Positions 11,256-22,725 of a stretch of 64,000 nt of DNA are shown in pieces (position 1 is the stretch's first letter; each line of letters begins with the position of its first letter). The notes under the pieces were generated by a model that saw only the letters and a program-made list of their open reading frames with translations, was not told where the DNA came from and did no database searches. The DNA comes from Heliocidaris tuberculata (lineage: Eukaryota > Echinodermata > Echinoidea > Camarodonta > Echinometridae), in assembly GCA_025618425.1 (NCBI GenBank), contig CM046847.1, forward strand, positions 9,199,033-9,263,032, read 5' to 3'. The translations under genes and the position numbers were made by a program.

Positions 11256-14200
11256 CCCCCCATTTAAAATATTCTAGCAACGCCCCCCGAGTCAGCCCTC
11301 CTAAATTTCCTGTCATATAAAGACAATGATGTCGAGCAAAAAGTGACATCAATACAGTAGCTACATGTATTTTCGAACAATGTAGATGGCGGTATCATGA
11401 AGCAATTATCACTGTAAAATTTAGCATCTGCCGTCACAACATCTCAGCATTACACAACATGCTCTTCGATCATATTCAGCACATTCTGTGCTGACCCCGC
11501 GCCGGCTACGGCAAGAGGTCATCGTTTCTCATGCTAATATCATTCTCACGGGATCATGCGGAAGGTAAGTCGAATCCTGTCACCCCTGCCTAATTTTATG
11601 AAATTTACTCTCTTTACTGTACTTGGATTTTTTACTTTTACGTTAGAATATGTTCAGAACCACCACAGCAAACACCGAGGGTGGTTTGCAAGGTTCACCG
11701 TGCGTGGCGTGGGAATGGGTGATTATGAGGCATAGTATTTCTGTGTTTACAGGTGCCTCCGAGCGCCTATATGGCATGGGCTGTATAGCTCTGTGGCCAG
11801 TACCAGATTGATAAGCCACAGAGCTCGTATAGCTACATTTGCCCCAAATCGGGGTAGGATGTGTCTTTTTCCCATGGATAGGTTTTACACGATTGGAAAA
11901 AAAAGTACCTTTTTCAAGGGTCCAAAATGCCGCATTGTTGGGAAGGGGTTCGCTCGGAAGGGAATATCGTATGAAATCTACGTTGTCTTTTTCAAATTCA
12001 ATCAACTTCTTTTTCTGTAGGACTTTGAGCATTCATTATGTAAGTTTGACAGATATTCATGTAATATTTTATTTGCTATGGTTGATTTTGTGAAAAGTGT
12101 TCGGAAATCGGATTCACTACCCTACTAGTACTAGTAGAGTCTAACGCTAAGTGTGAGTGACTTGATCCAAGTTCTAAGAGGGCTATCCCCGGGGAAGCCA
12201 GTCAACTACATTGCTGTACACACGTGCGACCAGAAAAACGCATGTGTAGGAAAAAATGTCTTACAAATAGGCTCTGTATATATTTCCTACTCACCACAAT
12301 AATTAGAAGGGAAGAGTTGAAGAAGGAGCGGAGAGCACAAGCTGAAACGGAGATAGTTGGAAGGTAGAACACAAGCTAACACGAGGACACGGGCGACTAC
12401 TCGAAGTCCACGGTGGTAATCACTTTCCAATTAAGCGACGGCTGAACTCCAGCGTGGTGGTAGCGAAGCGAAGCTGGAAGTTATCGCGAAAGTTCGCTAA
12501 GTGTTTGTAGAAACGCTCAATTATTGCACATTTCCCGTTGACAAAATAAAATCCATCGCGATTTGCGAAATATAAAACAAAATAATGGAGTTGGTACTTT
12601 CCAAATAAATCCACGAGGAGATTGAGCGACTTGCTGCTAGCTAAAAGATGACTTCGCATGAAGAAAACTAAACTGCAAGTGATACAAGTTGACCTTTCAC
12701 TTGTTCAAAAATTAGCATAACATAACTTTGATTGGAGCTTGACACTGACGTAAAACAAACTTGCGAGGGGATTGGTTGCAAGTCACTAGGAGACGTAAAC
12801 AAGTACTTAACATGCCTGAACCAAGAAGTTACGCGATAGGAATGTCGCGAAAATGTTATCAACAAAGGCATGGTGTGGATTACACATAGTTAAGATAAAA
12901 CTGCAGGTGGATGACTCGTTGCAACAATGAAACAAATTTAGCATCGCAGTCAAAACAAACTAAGTATGTACAAGAAAAGTGCATGACCCTATACATGGAA
13001 AGGATAGTTTTTGCCGGTTAAGGCGTGTGAAGCGCTGGACGCGTTGAGGATGTCAGAAAGGCCAAAACCGTTTCAATACGCGTTTAGGATACCCTTTTTC
13101 CCATACTTGTGTGGATTTTGTGTAACGAGTCTCTTGTTTAGGGGTAAAATTTTCAAGAAAGCACCCGAAAACACTTGAATAGGGTGTAAATTTGACCAAT
13201 TGGATTAAACGTGTTTAGGGGTGGTTTGAAAACCTGTGGTCGCGCCTGTGTACAGCAATATAGCAATATTTCTCGTAAACTTTTGGTTTTCAAATTCTGT
13301 CTTTTAAAAGTGAGGACAGGGAGATGGGAGTTTAACTCCCATCTCCCTGGCTAGGATGAAAATCTCTTGGATGCAACATTGTGCGCATTTTACTTACGAT
13401 GTACATGTAGTATTGAAGTTTTACCTTTGAAACTGTGCAGATCAATATGTACCAATGTATCCTGTTTATTGAAACAATAATTTATATCATTTCACTGTAC
13501 AGACATCTTTAGCGACACGATACTCCCAGGAGCAGTTTGGCAAGCAATATCAGCAGACTGTAGGTCTAGATTTCTTTCTCAAGAGAGTGTGCATAGGAGG
13601 TATGTATAATGTAGATTTAATTCAGCAGGGTAGGCCCAATTTAAATCACCTTGATTTTTAAAGAAAAATCACAGATTTAGATAAAAAGCAAAGAAATGTA
13701 TTAGAAATTTAGTTGTTGATATTTTTGATGCAACGAAAAAAAAATTACAAAAAAAAAAAAATCATTGTTTGATATTTTAAATTTTTTGGCTAAGAAGTTC
13801 ATCCAAGTAAAAGTTTTTGACTTCCACATAATGTCTAATATATTAGATCTACTGAAATACTTAGGAGCAACATTTAGGGCAATAAATATAAAAAAATCAA
13901 ATAAATCTAATTTTTTTTATTTTTAAACAAAAAATATTCATGATTTTTTTTTCCAACCATGTAATTCAGTTATATACTACTTCTTTTCTGTAGAATGGTA
14001 ATTCAGTGGGATGGCTAGTAATGATAATGACAGTAGTTGGATTTATTTATTTTATTTGAGTATACAAAACGGCGACTATTACAACCCCTGCTTTAGACAA
14101 GCTGTCTTGATGAAGCACTCTTGAAGCGTTCATAGAATTCACTTTACAGAGGTCAAGAGTCGCAAATATAGATTAATGTCTTGCCAGAGGGCATTAGTGC

Positions 14201-17200
14201 TATAGCAGGGATTTAAACCTTATACCATGTGGTCCATAGTCATGTGACTTATCCACTAGACCACAGCACATCTGAATTGCACCTCTGAATCAAATCCCAA
14301 CATTTTAATGGAGATGTTGCACTGTTTTGCAAATCTGATTTTGGCCAATGTGATGATTATTAATGAATCGTTCGTGTTTTATTTTCATGTTTGAGAAGTG
14401 TTTTATAGTGTGGTCCATGTTTATTTTTATGTATTGTCTAGTATTGTCTAGTATTATGTCTATTAATTATTCTAATCTTTGCGGGTCTCTGTTTTCATTC
14501 TCAGTTTCATATATACATTGTAATATACATATACACTTATTTTTTTTCTTCTTACAACTCAAATGTTAATGCTCTTTACTTTGCTTGTAATAATGTTTTT
14601 TTTTAATTCTGCACTTAGTTTCATTGTCAATTATTTTTCATATTGTTAGTTGCACAATAGTTCATTTTTATTTACTTTGAAAAATGAAAATGAAATGAAA
14701 TAAAATCGGATCGAAATCTAAATAAACTGGTCTTTTTTTTAGTAGAGTTAGTGAAAGACTAGAATTTCATTATGTTCAATTACAGGACAATGTTTAACAG
14801 TTCTAGGACTTATTTCAGTAATATGCAGACATTAGTTAGTGATGTCATCAGACTGTGATTGTGTTTCAGTCACTTTCAATGATACACTCCCTCTAAAGAC
14901 TATAAAAGCTATAAATGTCTTCTACCTTTTCTTTCCTTCCAGAGAGCACCCACGTTTCATTACAAGTCTGGGACATTGGAGGGCAGACGCTCGGAGGAAA
15001 AATGCTTGAAAACTACTTGTATGGAGCTCATGTAAGTGGATGCTCAGACAATGTTTGAAGACACTATTCATCATTTTTGTAATTTCCTCCTTTTGTTGAT
15101 TTATGTGAAATTTTTAACCCTTTCGAGACAATTGACCACATTTTGTGGTTTGGCTCAATAACTTTTGATCCAGAGCTCTAAAAAATATACCAGATGTACG
15201 AGTAGAAAGAGCAAAATTTTCTGCACACACTATGTCCATTTTTATTGCATGACCATATTGCGTTTGATGCCAGGAATTTTCAAAACAAGAATAAGCTTTG
15301 AGATCCTTAAATTGGCAACACATTGAGAGGTTTAAAATCATTGTTTTTCATCAAAATTTGCAATTTCTTTCAACTGTTCAACAAATTTCTAACCATGTAT
15401 ATTGTTTTCAAAGACATTACACCTTATTTGAACCATGCAGCACTAAAAGAAAAATATTTTTGTTGCCAATTTGAAGAACAAAGTGTGATCAATTTAGCCC
15501 TTAAATAATCCCTGTCCTGAAAGGGTTAAAGAGATGATTGAAAAGAACTCACCTGTCAAGATGCGATAAACAAATTGATTACGAAGTGGGTTAAAAGTTA
15601 ATTTGCCTTATATTTTCTATGTCTGGCAAATGTATTATATAGAAATAGCTTTCAGTTGTACAAATTATAGTGTTTTAATGTTTTATGTTTTATTGTCCAT
15701 GTAAGGAAATTTGTCTTGTTTGCATGCATTACGAGTGGAAATTATTAATAATAATAATATGTATTGTCTACCCAGGGTAGCCTCATCAGTATTATGTACT
15801 GTTCTCCCTGAGGGCCTTGCAATCATATCATACAGGTACCAATCAACAAAAATACATCTAATAATCAGCAACAAATTTTTGGCAAGAAAAAACTAATGAA
15901 ATATTATATATATAGTATGGGTACATTTTTTCCAAAATCAGTAACAAAGCACATATTTGCTTTGTTCTTACTATCTTATTTCTTGTTTCATGAAACCTTG
16001 TAAAAATCTGAAATAATATATGGTATTACCTGTCCTTTTTTCTTTATAAAGGGAGTGCTACTGGTGTATGACATCACTAATTACAGCAGCTTTGAGAATA
16101 TAGAGGACTGGTATCAGAAGCTAAGGGATGTCTTGAAAGATGCAGACAAATTTCCCCACGTGGCCCTCGTTGGCAACAAAGGTATGTCCATATCCAAGAA
16201 TTGTTCTTAAATTGTAAAAGATATATTTTTGGCAGATGCCAGGTTAGAGTCAGTATGCCAACATGTTTGAGAAGTCCAGTTTATTAGTCCACTTGACGCT
16301 CCTATACAGCCTACAGTTAACCTAGAAAAGTTCTGCCTGTTGAAGTTTTTTTTTTTTTAAATTTGTAATCATAAATGGTCAAAGAACATTTTCAGCTTTG
16401 TCGCCCCTTGGGCAACCTTGAGCAATCTACGTATCAAAATCCAGTGTGTTATTCATTTTATGCAGCATAACCTGTGACGCAATGAACAGAGGATATACCA
16501 GGGAATTGTTTTGTATCACAGGTTTCATTGCACAAGATTAACAACACCGTTAGCGTCGGGTGCAGCGTGCACATACATGTAGTGTGTAAGTTATCTTGGG
16601 TGGTTTAACATTGCCTGTCTGTGTGACGTTTTTGATTTATGCAAGTTATGCAAAATTCTCAAAGTTGCTTTGGGGCAAAAAAGCTGAAATTATTCAGAGA
16701 CAACATGGGATCACAAATCCATTTAAAAAAAAAAAAAATTAAATGCACAGATGTTTTGTAGATTCATAAAATGTCAAGTTGACTATATATCATTAACTAA
16801 AGATGAATATTTCAATGAACAGAAGTAATGCTCCAGACAAAATATTGTTGGTTCACACATTTGGCAGCATCCTTTTAATTCTCATGTAATTGCAGTTCAC
16901 ATTTACAGATTTTGTAGTTATATAAGAATACTGAAATTCTGCTAAGCAACTGTTTTATTTTATTGTGTCATAGCAAAAGCCCAGAGCTACTACTACATAA
17001 TACATTGTAAAAGAAACCAAGTCAGTCTCCTCACTCCCAGCCCATATATAATGTCCTGTGAGTTGACTAGCAAAGACAGTAGACAGAGCCCCACACTCCA
17101 CAAACTCAGTTTTCAAAAATCTTCTTTGCCCATTTTACCATGTACATTCTGTGGTTCTATCCATTGATCGCAGTAATAATCCATTCAAGCTATCATCCCA

Positions 17201-20200
17201 ACCTTCAATTAAAGGGCAATCCAACCTTGGTAATAAGATGATTTGTGTGAAAGCAGAAAAATAAGAATAACAGGATGGTGAAAATTTGAAAGAAATCGGA
17301 CAAGGAATAAGAAAGTTATGGATGTTTGAAAAATGAGATCACTACATCTATGCGAATCTCAAAATGGCAATTTGGTGAGTCAATTGTGACATTTTTGTGG
17401 ACAACTCTCCCATTTGTCGTACACAAAAATATCATTAATTTGTGGTTTTCTTCAAGGCGCTTTTACCCTCGGGGCAGTACTCAAAATATATTGGAGATAG
17501 CATATTGTTATAGGTCCTCATGAACGAAAAGATCCTACTGAGTAATGCATTTTGAAAAAAAGTGACATTTTAGTCATTTTGTGTGTTAGAGCAAATGGGG
17601 GAGTTGTCCACAGCTACATCACAGTGACATTACCTATTTGGCCAATTTGAAATTCCCATATGCATAGTGATTACAACTTTCAAAAATTCATAACTTTCTT
17701 ATTGCTTGTCCGATTTCGTTCAAACTTTCACCAATCTGCTTCTCTGATTTTTCCTCTTTCTTTCAAAGCAACTCGCTATTAAGGTTGGATTTCCCTTTAA
17801 AGAGAAGGTTGAGTTCTGGGAAGGGTCAAAAGTAATTTGTGATCTTTCTCATTCATTTTAAATCAGTTTGGAAGAACATCATAGTAGAAATGTCTTTGAA
17901 AAAGGATTGCTCTTCCAATGCCCTCATATTTGAAATATGAGAAAAAGCTGAAGTGTTCGGGCTGAACATTCATACCACATGTGCGTGCAGTTCCATACTC
18001 ATTTCTGTGTGTAGTGCATGTGCTTTTCAGCGAGATTGGGTCAATTTCTTATCATTTTGATGATTTCAATACCTCACAGTATACACCAATTCTTATGTAG
18101 ACATGATCAACCTATCTCAGTAGCTTTGAGACATTCTTTCACAATGTAATCGCATGACCAGAACTCAACTTTATCTTTATCTCGTTATTCACAAATCCAT
18201 TTTATATCCTTCTATCCATCAGTCCATGTCTTCAACCATCTATCCATCCATCTGTCCATAGACTTCCACTCATCCATCCATCCAAAATAAAAAATTTATC
18301 TATCCTGTCTTTTCTCCAACCTTTCAATCCTCTGTTCATTCACAAAACCATTTACCATCCTTCCATTCATCCCCCACCATTCATCAATCACAATAATTCA
18401 AGCAATTACAATTACAATTACAATCACCCCATTTATCTATTTCTATCTATCCATCCGTAAATAAAATCACTAAATCTTCATCTGTAAATCTCTTTATTTC
18501 TCGATATAGCCGACTTGGAGCACATGAGGACAGTGAAAGATGAGAAACATCAAAAGTTATGCCAAGAGCACAACCTGTCCAGCCATTTTGTTTCTGCTAA
18601 AACAGGCGATTCTGTGAGTAAAGTGGACTTTTTCATGCATATCAAACAAGATTGATTATTGATTTAGAGGTCCTGATCCAACTAGTGAAATCAGTATGCC
18701 TCATTCTTTGCTATAAAGTACTACTTTGATGACCTTACAATGTCATTTCTTATCATGGTTGGCTTACACAAATGTGTATAAGGTATTTGGACATGTTTAT
18801 ATGTGAAAGGTGTAGACAGTGGACATATACGTGCTGATTGCAGTGCAAAATGTTTTCACTCTTTAATCAATGTTAAAACTAAAGTATGAAAAATGGAATA
18901 TGATGGTGAAAAAAATGTAGAAAGAATACTGTATAAGCCATAAATTTCGCAGCCATAAATTTTCGCGTATAGGACTAACCATACTATTTCGTGAGTGGTT
19001 GAATTCGTGGTCGGAAAATTCTCAAATCTACAAACAGCGGTGATGATGTACTTTTGCAAAGTGAAGTGGTGAATTTCTGACCAGGAGACAACAAATTCAA
19101 CCGACTTCTTATGTTGGCAATATTTTGGCGTGTTGTTAAATTCGCGATCTACTCACGATTCGCGAAATTCGCGAAAATAAAACCCCAGCGAAATATATGG
19201 CGTATACAGTATATGGTTCCAGACCATAATGATAGAATATTGAAAAGATTTTTCTCTTGTGGGGTATGAGGAAAGATGGCACTTGCTATGAAACTATTTC
19301 ACTCATTTTGCCAACTCACGAAATATGCTTGCAGCTTGTGCAATATATATTCTTGAATCTCTTTGTTTGAATGAAATCAAGATGGAAGGGAAAGATTTGG
19401 AAACAGTAGTGAAAGTTCTTAGCAGTGACTGATTGAAGTCTTGATATGACTCAACCTAATTTTATTGCTCTCGATACCACATCTGTGCCGCAAAAGAAAC
19501 TAATTGAAGATTGATTGAAGTGTGAAATGGGTTTATGACCATTAAGTTTGTAATAAGTTTTGTGATATGATATGTATTTGATGTAATTGGCATATTTAAT
19601 TTTTTATATGATATTTTCTACTGAGAGCCAGAAAGATGTTAACTCATATCCTTTTACAGAGCTAGTGTCCTTCTGGCGCTCAACAGACGATAAAAATATA
19701 AATGCATCATTCAATTGTCTTTATGATGCTTCCTTCAGTTATCAATGCGATAAAATACCTTGTTTAATAGTCAATGTGTATTGCCTTACCTGATTGTGTT
19801 TTATTTTCTTGCATTCATTCCCCATGAGCCATTTTCTAACAATAGCCTTTTTCTTCGAATGCAGGTCAATTTATGTTTCCAGAAAATAGCTGCAGACATC
19901 TTAGGTATCAAACTGACAAAAGCTGAAATCCAGAACAACACTGTATCCTTTTACGGTCGTTTATTATACCCCCGCCAAATGAAGTTTGAAGGGAGTATAT
20001 AGGAATCAACGTGTGGTCGAGCGGTCAAGCGGGCGAGCGGGCGGTCGGTCAGTCGGTCCGTTGCAAATCTTGCTCATCAAACTGCTTCCTCATTCAGTGC
20101 TCGTGAAATTTACCACACACATTGGTCTTGGGATGAAGATGTGCAAGACATATTTTTTGAATGTGTCGGAAACTCCGTTGCCATGGTAACGGCATATTAT

Positions 20201-21067
20201 GGCAATAAATCAGGTTGAAATCTTGCGCATCGAACTACTTCCTCATTTTTCGAGCAATGCTCATGAAATTTGGCACACACATTGGTCTTGGGATGGAGAT
20301 GTGCAAGACATATTTTTTGAATGTGTCGGAACCTGCGTTGCCATGGTAACGGCATATTATGGCAATAAATCAGGTTGAAATCTTGCGGATCAAACAACTT
20401 CCTCATTTTTGGAGCAATGGTCAGGAAATTTGGCACACACATTGGGGCGGGGTATTAATCACCTTCAGTGATATTCTAGTTTTGTTGATAGTTGTAAGTT
20501 ATAACACATTAAATGAAAGAAATCTGACAGTTTGATCCCGGGGGAACAAACAAAAAATTGCAAATGGAAGTTAGTTCACAAGGCCTTTTGATTTTCATGT
20601 ACATTAACTGATGTAATGTTTAAATTTTGACAGTATCAGGATAACTTGACTGTGACCCTTGGACAACAACATCCCCCTTGGGGATATTTGCCCTGGGGTA
20701 ATAGTCCTAAGCAATACAGGGTAGTTTTCCAGATGGTCTTATGAGGTGGGGGGTTTTCAGAGATGAGCTGTCTGGGGTTTACACACTGTAGTCCTGGGGA
20801 TGGTTGTCCTAGAATCAGTGTCAACATAAAGACATATAAATCACAGTTACAAGCATATTTTTCTGCTGTTTTGAAAAATCTATTTTGAAGAAACGGAGAA
20901 TGAGGGAGCTCTAGAGAAACTCTCTTCAAGCAAGCAAGTATTATTTCCTTGATTCTCATATTCCCAACCAGCGAGTGGTAAAAGCCGAAGTACTGAAAGC
21001 CCGGGAGGATCCCGTCCCAAGACCGATGTCATCCCACACAAGGAGTTCAATGTGCTCTGTCATGTGA
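6772..21067 (+). CDS. RAB28: RAB28, atypical Rab-family small GTPase (7 coding exons, 224 aa)
   Basis: Coding exons: 6772-6852, 13503-13599, 14943-15031, 16052-16181, 18510-18613, 19865-19942, 20972-21067. They join in frame to 224 codons, close to the 220-221 aa of vertebrate RAB28. Visible GTPase motifs are the P-loop GDGASGKTS (residues 21-29), WDIGGQ switch II (69-74; RAB28 has this in place of the usual WDTAGQ), NKAD (131-134) and SAK (161-163). The protein starts [18 protein letters not shown] and ends C-S-V-M, a CaaX box suited to farnesylation. RAB28 is known in endosomal sorting and in ciliary/photoreceptor trafficking; those roles are family knowledge, not seen here. The start is the first ATG of the conserved N-terminus. 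Introns 1-5 have ordinary GT-AG ends; intron 6 looks U12-type. The final exon gives RVVKAEV and a divergent tail. Confidence 0.96.
8529..8820. repeat. (GA)n-rich microsatellite
   Basis: About 290 bp of GAGA units broken by AAAG, GGGA and occasional T. The minus strand gives Ser-Leu repeats that are not genes. Confidence 0.95.
8985..9300. repeat. Palindromic minisatellite, unit GGACAATTACCCCC
   Basis: The left half repeats GACAAYTACCCCC on the plus strand (about 8994-9090), and the right half repeats its complement GGGGGTARTTGTCC (about 9160-9300). The array as a whole can fold back. A more decayed block of the same type lies near 20650-20815. Confidence 0.8.
9343..9932. mobile_element. Family-A MITE (TTAA-flanked, about 585 bp)
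   Basis: It starts TTAAAGGGCAATCCAACCTT and ends AAGGTTGGATTTCCCT, so its ends are inverted repeats. Internal sequence also pairs (GAAAGAAATCGGATAAGGAAT with its partner near 9840-9870). Full-length relatives lie at 17209-17800 and 24380-24971, and a split copy at 3498-5144. TTAA at the ends suggests piggyBac-type mobilisation. A 65-codon frame (MKNEITTS...) recurs in copies but is not a gene. Confidence 0.8.
10164..10245. repeat. (GT)n microsatellite
   Basis: TG/GT repeats with GGTG interruptions, ending at the edge of a SINE-like sequence. Confidence 0.9.
10250..10430 (-). mobile_element. tRNA-derived SINE fragment
   Basis: On the minus strand GATGGTCTAGCTGTAACG resembles an A box and GCGTTCGAATCTCA (plus coordinates about 10329-10342) a B box. 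These are pol III promoter elements in tRNA spacing, with unrelated flanking body sequence. It does not fold into an intact tRNA by eye. Confidence 0.55.
11846..13502. other. Rest of RAB28 intron 1, mostly single-copy-looking
   Basis: No exon recognised. A minus-strand frame of 79 codons (12659-12420) has no family I know. A short inverted pair (CATTGCTGTACACACGTGCGACCAG near 12210 with its partner near 13234-13258) suggests a decayed foldback. A perfect small hairpin sits at 13318-13348. Confidence 0.5.
13318..13348. repeat. Perfect 15-bp-arm hairpin
   Basis: AGGGAGATGGGAGTT, a single T, then AACTCCCATCTCCCT. It lies in intron 1 of RAB28, about 155 bp before exon 2. Confidence 0.85.
14040..14275 (-). 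mobile_element. tRNA-derived SINE in RAB28 intron 2
   Basis: The minus strand reads GTGGTCTAGTGGATAAGTC (A-box-like) and GGTTTAAATCCC (B-box-like). The distal part resembles other dispersed sequence ending in TTTATT runs. Intact tRNA folding is not evident. Confidence 0.55.
15114..15529. mobile_element. Family-E MITE (TTAACCCTTTC ends)
   Basis: Begins TTAACCCTTTCGAGACAA and ends TTGTCC-like sequence followed by GAAAGGGTTAA. A second copy is at 53493-53900 in DCLRE1A intron 4, sharing TTTTGTGGTTTGGCTCAATA and GAGCTCTAAAAAATAT. It sits in RAB28 intron 3. Confidence 0.75.
17209..17800. mobile_element. Family-A MITE, near-identical to the 9343 copy
   Basis: TTAAAGGGCAATCCAACCTT start and AAGGTTGGATTTCCCTTTAA end, with TTAA on both sides. 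By eye it differs from 9343-9932 at only a few percent of positions, so the two are recent relatives. Located in RAB28 intron 4. Confidence 0.85.
17797..18180. mobile_element. Family-B MITE abutting the family-A copy
   Basis: It starts TTAAAGAGAAGGTTGAGTTC immediately at the end of the preceding element and ends CCAGAACTCAACTTTATC. Relatives are at 28455-28841, 42771-43351, 54118-54530 and 58059-58440. The shared TTAA junction suggests one element inserted at the end of the other. Confidence 0.8.
18927..19213. mobile_element. MITE with ATACTGTATAAGCC ends
   Basis: The left end ATACTGTATAAGCCATAAAT is answered by ATATGGCGTATACAGTAT on the right. The interior is rich in CGCGAAATTCGCGAA. It is in RAB28 intron 5. 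Confidence 0.7.
19943..20971 (+). other. RAB28: RAB28 intron 6, candidate U12-type GT-AG intron
   Basis: The donor is GTATCCTTT (19943-19951), the U12 GT-AG consensus. Upstream of the acceptor is TTCCTTGAT (20945-20953), fitting the U12 branch consensus TTCCTTRAY, with the branch A 19 nt from the final G. The junction is fixed by homology: KAEIQNNT joins RVVKAEV with no gap against vertebrate KAEIEQSQ/RVVKADI. The intron contains a tandem-repeat element starting only about 25 bp after the donor. Confidence 0.8.
19966..20470. mobile_element. Tandem-unit element (TATACCCCCGCCAAATGAAG start)
   Basis: After the start come GC-rich CGGTCGGTCAGTCGG words. Then follow about three copies of a unit of roughly 170 bp beginning AAATCTTGC(G)CATCAAACT and including TTGCCATGGTAACGGCATAT. 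It ends GGGGCGGGGTATTAATCACC. A longer relative is at 48583-49252. Confidence 0.75.
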
Positions 21068-21259
21068 CATCCAACGATGAGTTGGTAGACTCTTTGAAGC
21101 CAAGAAAATCAGTTTGTAGTCTGTGGTAGTCATCATGTTATTTCATCGTTTTTTTGATGAGACGACTTCAACGGAGGAACCTGATTTGTAATGGCTTGCT
21201 GTAGTGTTGCTTGATGGTGGAGCATCCAGCATTCGCTGATGGGCATCCTGTTGTTAAGA

Positions 21260-21640
21260 CACCAATCTGTGAATTTCATCTTTATCATCTTCATGGTCAT
21301 CATGGTCATCATCATGGTCATCGTCATGGTCAGCTTCATGGTCATCATCATGGTCATCTTCATGGTCATCTTCTAATTGCAACATCAATCATCATCATTA
21401 CCGTCATCATCCTCCCCATCATCATCATCATCACCCCCCCCCCCCCCACCACCACCACCACCACCACCACCACCAGCAGCATCCTTATTATCAGCACCAT
21501 CATCAGCCTCATTATCATCATCACCATGACTCTGATAATCAATATCATCTTCATCTTCATCATCATCATCATCGTCATCATCATCATCGTCATCATCATC
21601 ACCATCATCATCATCAATCATCAACATCACTGCCTTACAT
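21260..21640. repeat. (CAT)n microsatellite after RAB28
   Basis: About 380 bp of CATCAT units with CATGGT and CACCAC sub-blocks, starting roughly 200 bp past the stop. Probably within the 3' UTR. His/Met/Asp-rich frames here are spurious. Confidence 0.95.
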
Positions 21641-22725
21641 GCCCATTAACCAGGAGAGAAACAGGAACCTGGGCGGATGCTAGAAGCCATTTTGATTGAT
21701 TTCACCTTGATGCCCTCGCAGCTCACAGTGAGTAGATGACAGGAGTACTATGTAAGGAGTGGTGATGGTGCACACTGCAGGATTTATTCCCTCAAGGTTA
21801 GGGGCTAAATCAGATGACCTGTGTAACAACATCTTTAAAAATTTTATTATTGATACATGTATTAAGCACTGTATGAATTAAAAAAAAAACCTAAGATGCA
21901 TTCCTGTGTTTATGTGCCATGTCAAAGAGGTAATTTTAATTTTGTTTGATTTATTTTTTAAGTAAAAGAAATGTATTTATATTTTACTTCGTAGATTTGA
22001 AGATTATTTTCAGTGTGTAAAGTGAATACGAAATAATTTCATAGATGCAAAGATCATCATACGATGGAAGAACACCAGAATTGCTTACATTACATTTCGG
22101 TTTGTTGAGTTAGGATTCAGTGTACAGTGGTCTGACAGTGATGCACTGCATACTGAACAAGATACTATCATCATATAATAGTTTACTTAATAGCTTTAAT
22201 ATACATATATATTCAGCATGCTCATTTGCTATATATTAAAACCAAAATCCCATTCTTTCTTTTTTCTCAGTGATTCATATATTGACGTTGGTGTAGTGTG
22301 TATTCATTCCTATTTCTAAACTCTCTGAATGGCGATTCCGTGCAAAGTGTGTCCTGTACAACATGTCTTTTTTCCACATAATTCATCCAAAAATGAAGAA
22401 TACCTCAATATGACCACTGAATAATGGTGCTTCCCGGTGCTTCGTGGTATCACCACCTATATAGTCATGGTCAAATCGTTTATGGTTGAAATATACGGAT
22501 AAATGTCATATGCCTTACGAGACACTCTGCATGGAATCGCCCTGTAGTCGTTTTAGCTTTGATTTTAATTCTCTGTGCAATTTCAGTTATCTTGTTTTTG
22601 ATACATGTAAAGTCTTGCTCTTTGTGTTTGAACTTCTGTGAATGCACTGTTAATTTTTGAAGCCTAATTCAAACATGACGTAGTAAACCGCTTCCCAAAA
22701 TGTCTGGGCAAAAAAAAAAAGAAGT

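Larger units (their letters stand above)
7343..11830. mobile_element. 4.5 kb foldback element in RAB28 intron 1, with about 1.05 kb inverted arms
   Basis: The left arm (7343 to about 8392) is matched almost end to end in reverse complement by the right arm (about 10742 to 11830). Shared landmarks are ATACGAGCTCTGTGGC ends, CCACGCACGGTGAACC, GTCAGCACAGAATGTGCTG (with small differences), TTAGGAGGGCTGACTCGGGG, and long G/C homopolymers whose length differs between arms. The outer ends are flanked by a 14-bp direct repeat, AGCTACGTTTGCCC (7329-7342) and AGCTACATTTGCCC (11831-11844), consistent with a target-site duplication. The 2.3 kb spacer holds GA and GT arrays, a palindromic minisatellite, a family-A element and a SINE. 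There is no transposase frame; apparent ORFs shared by both arms are shadows of the duplicated DNA. Confidence 0.8.

Noticed and set aside
21211..21699. His/Ile-rich 162-codon frame and Asp-rich frames near 21.4 and 30.6 kb
   Set aside because: Translations of CAT microsatellites.
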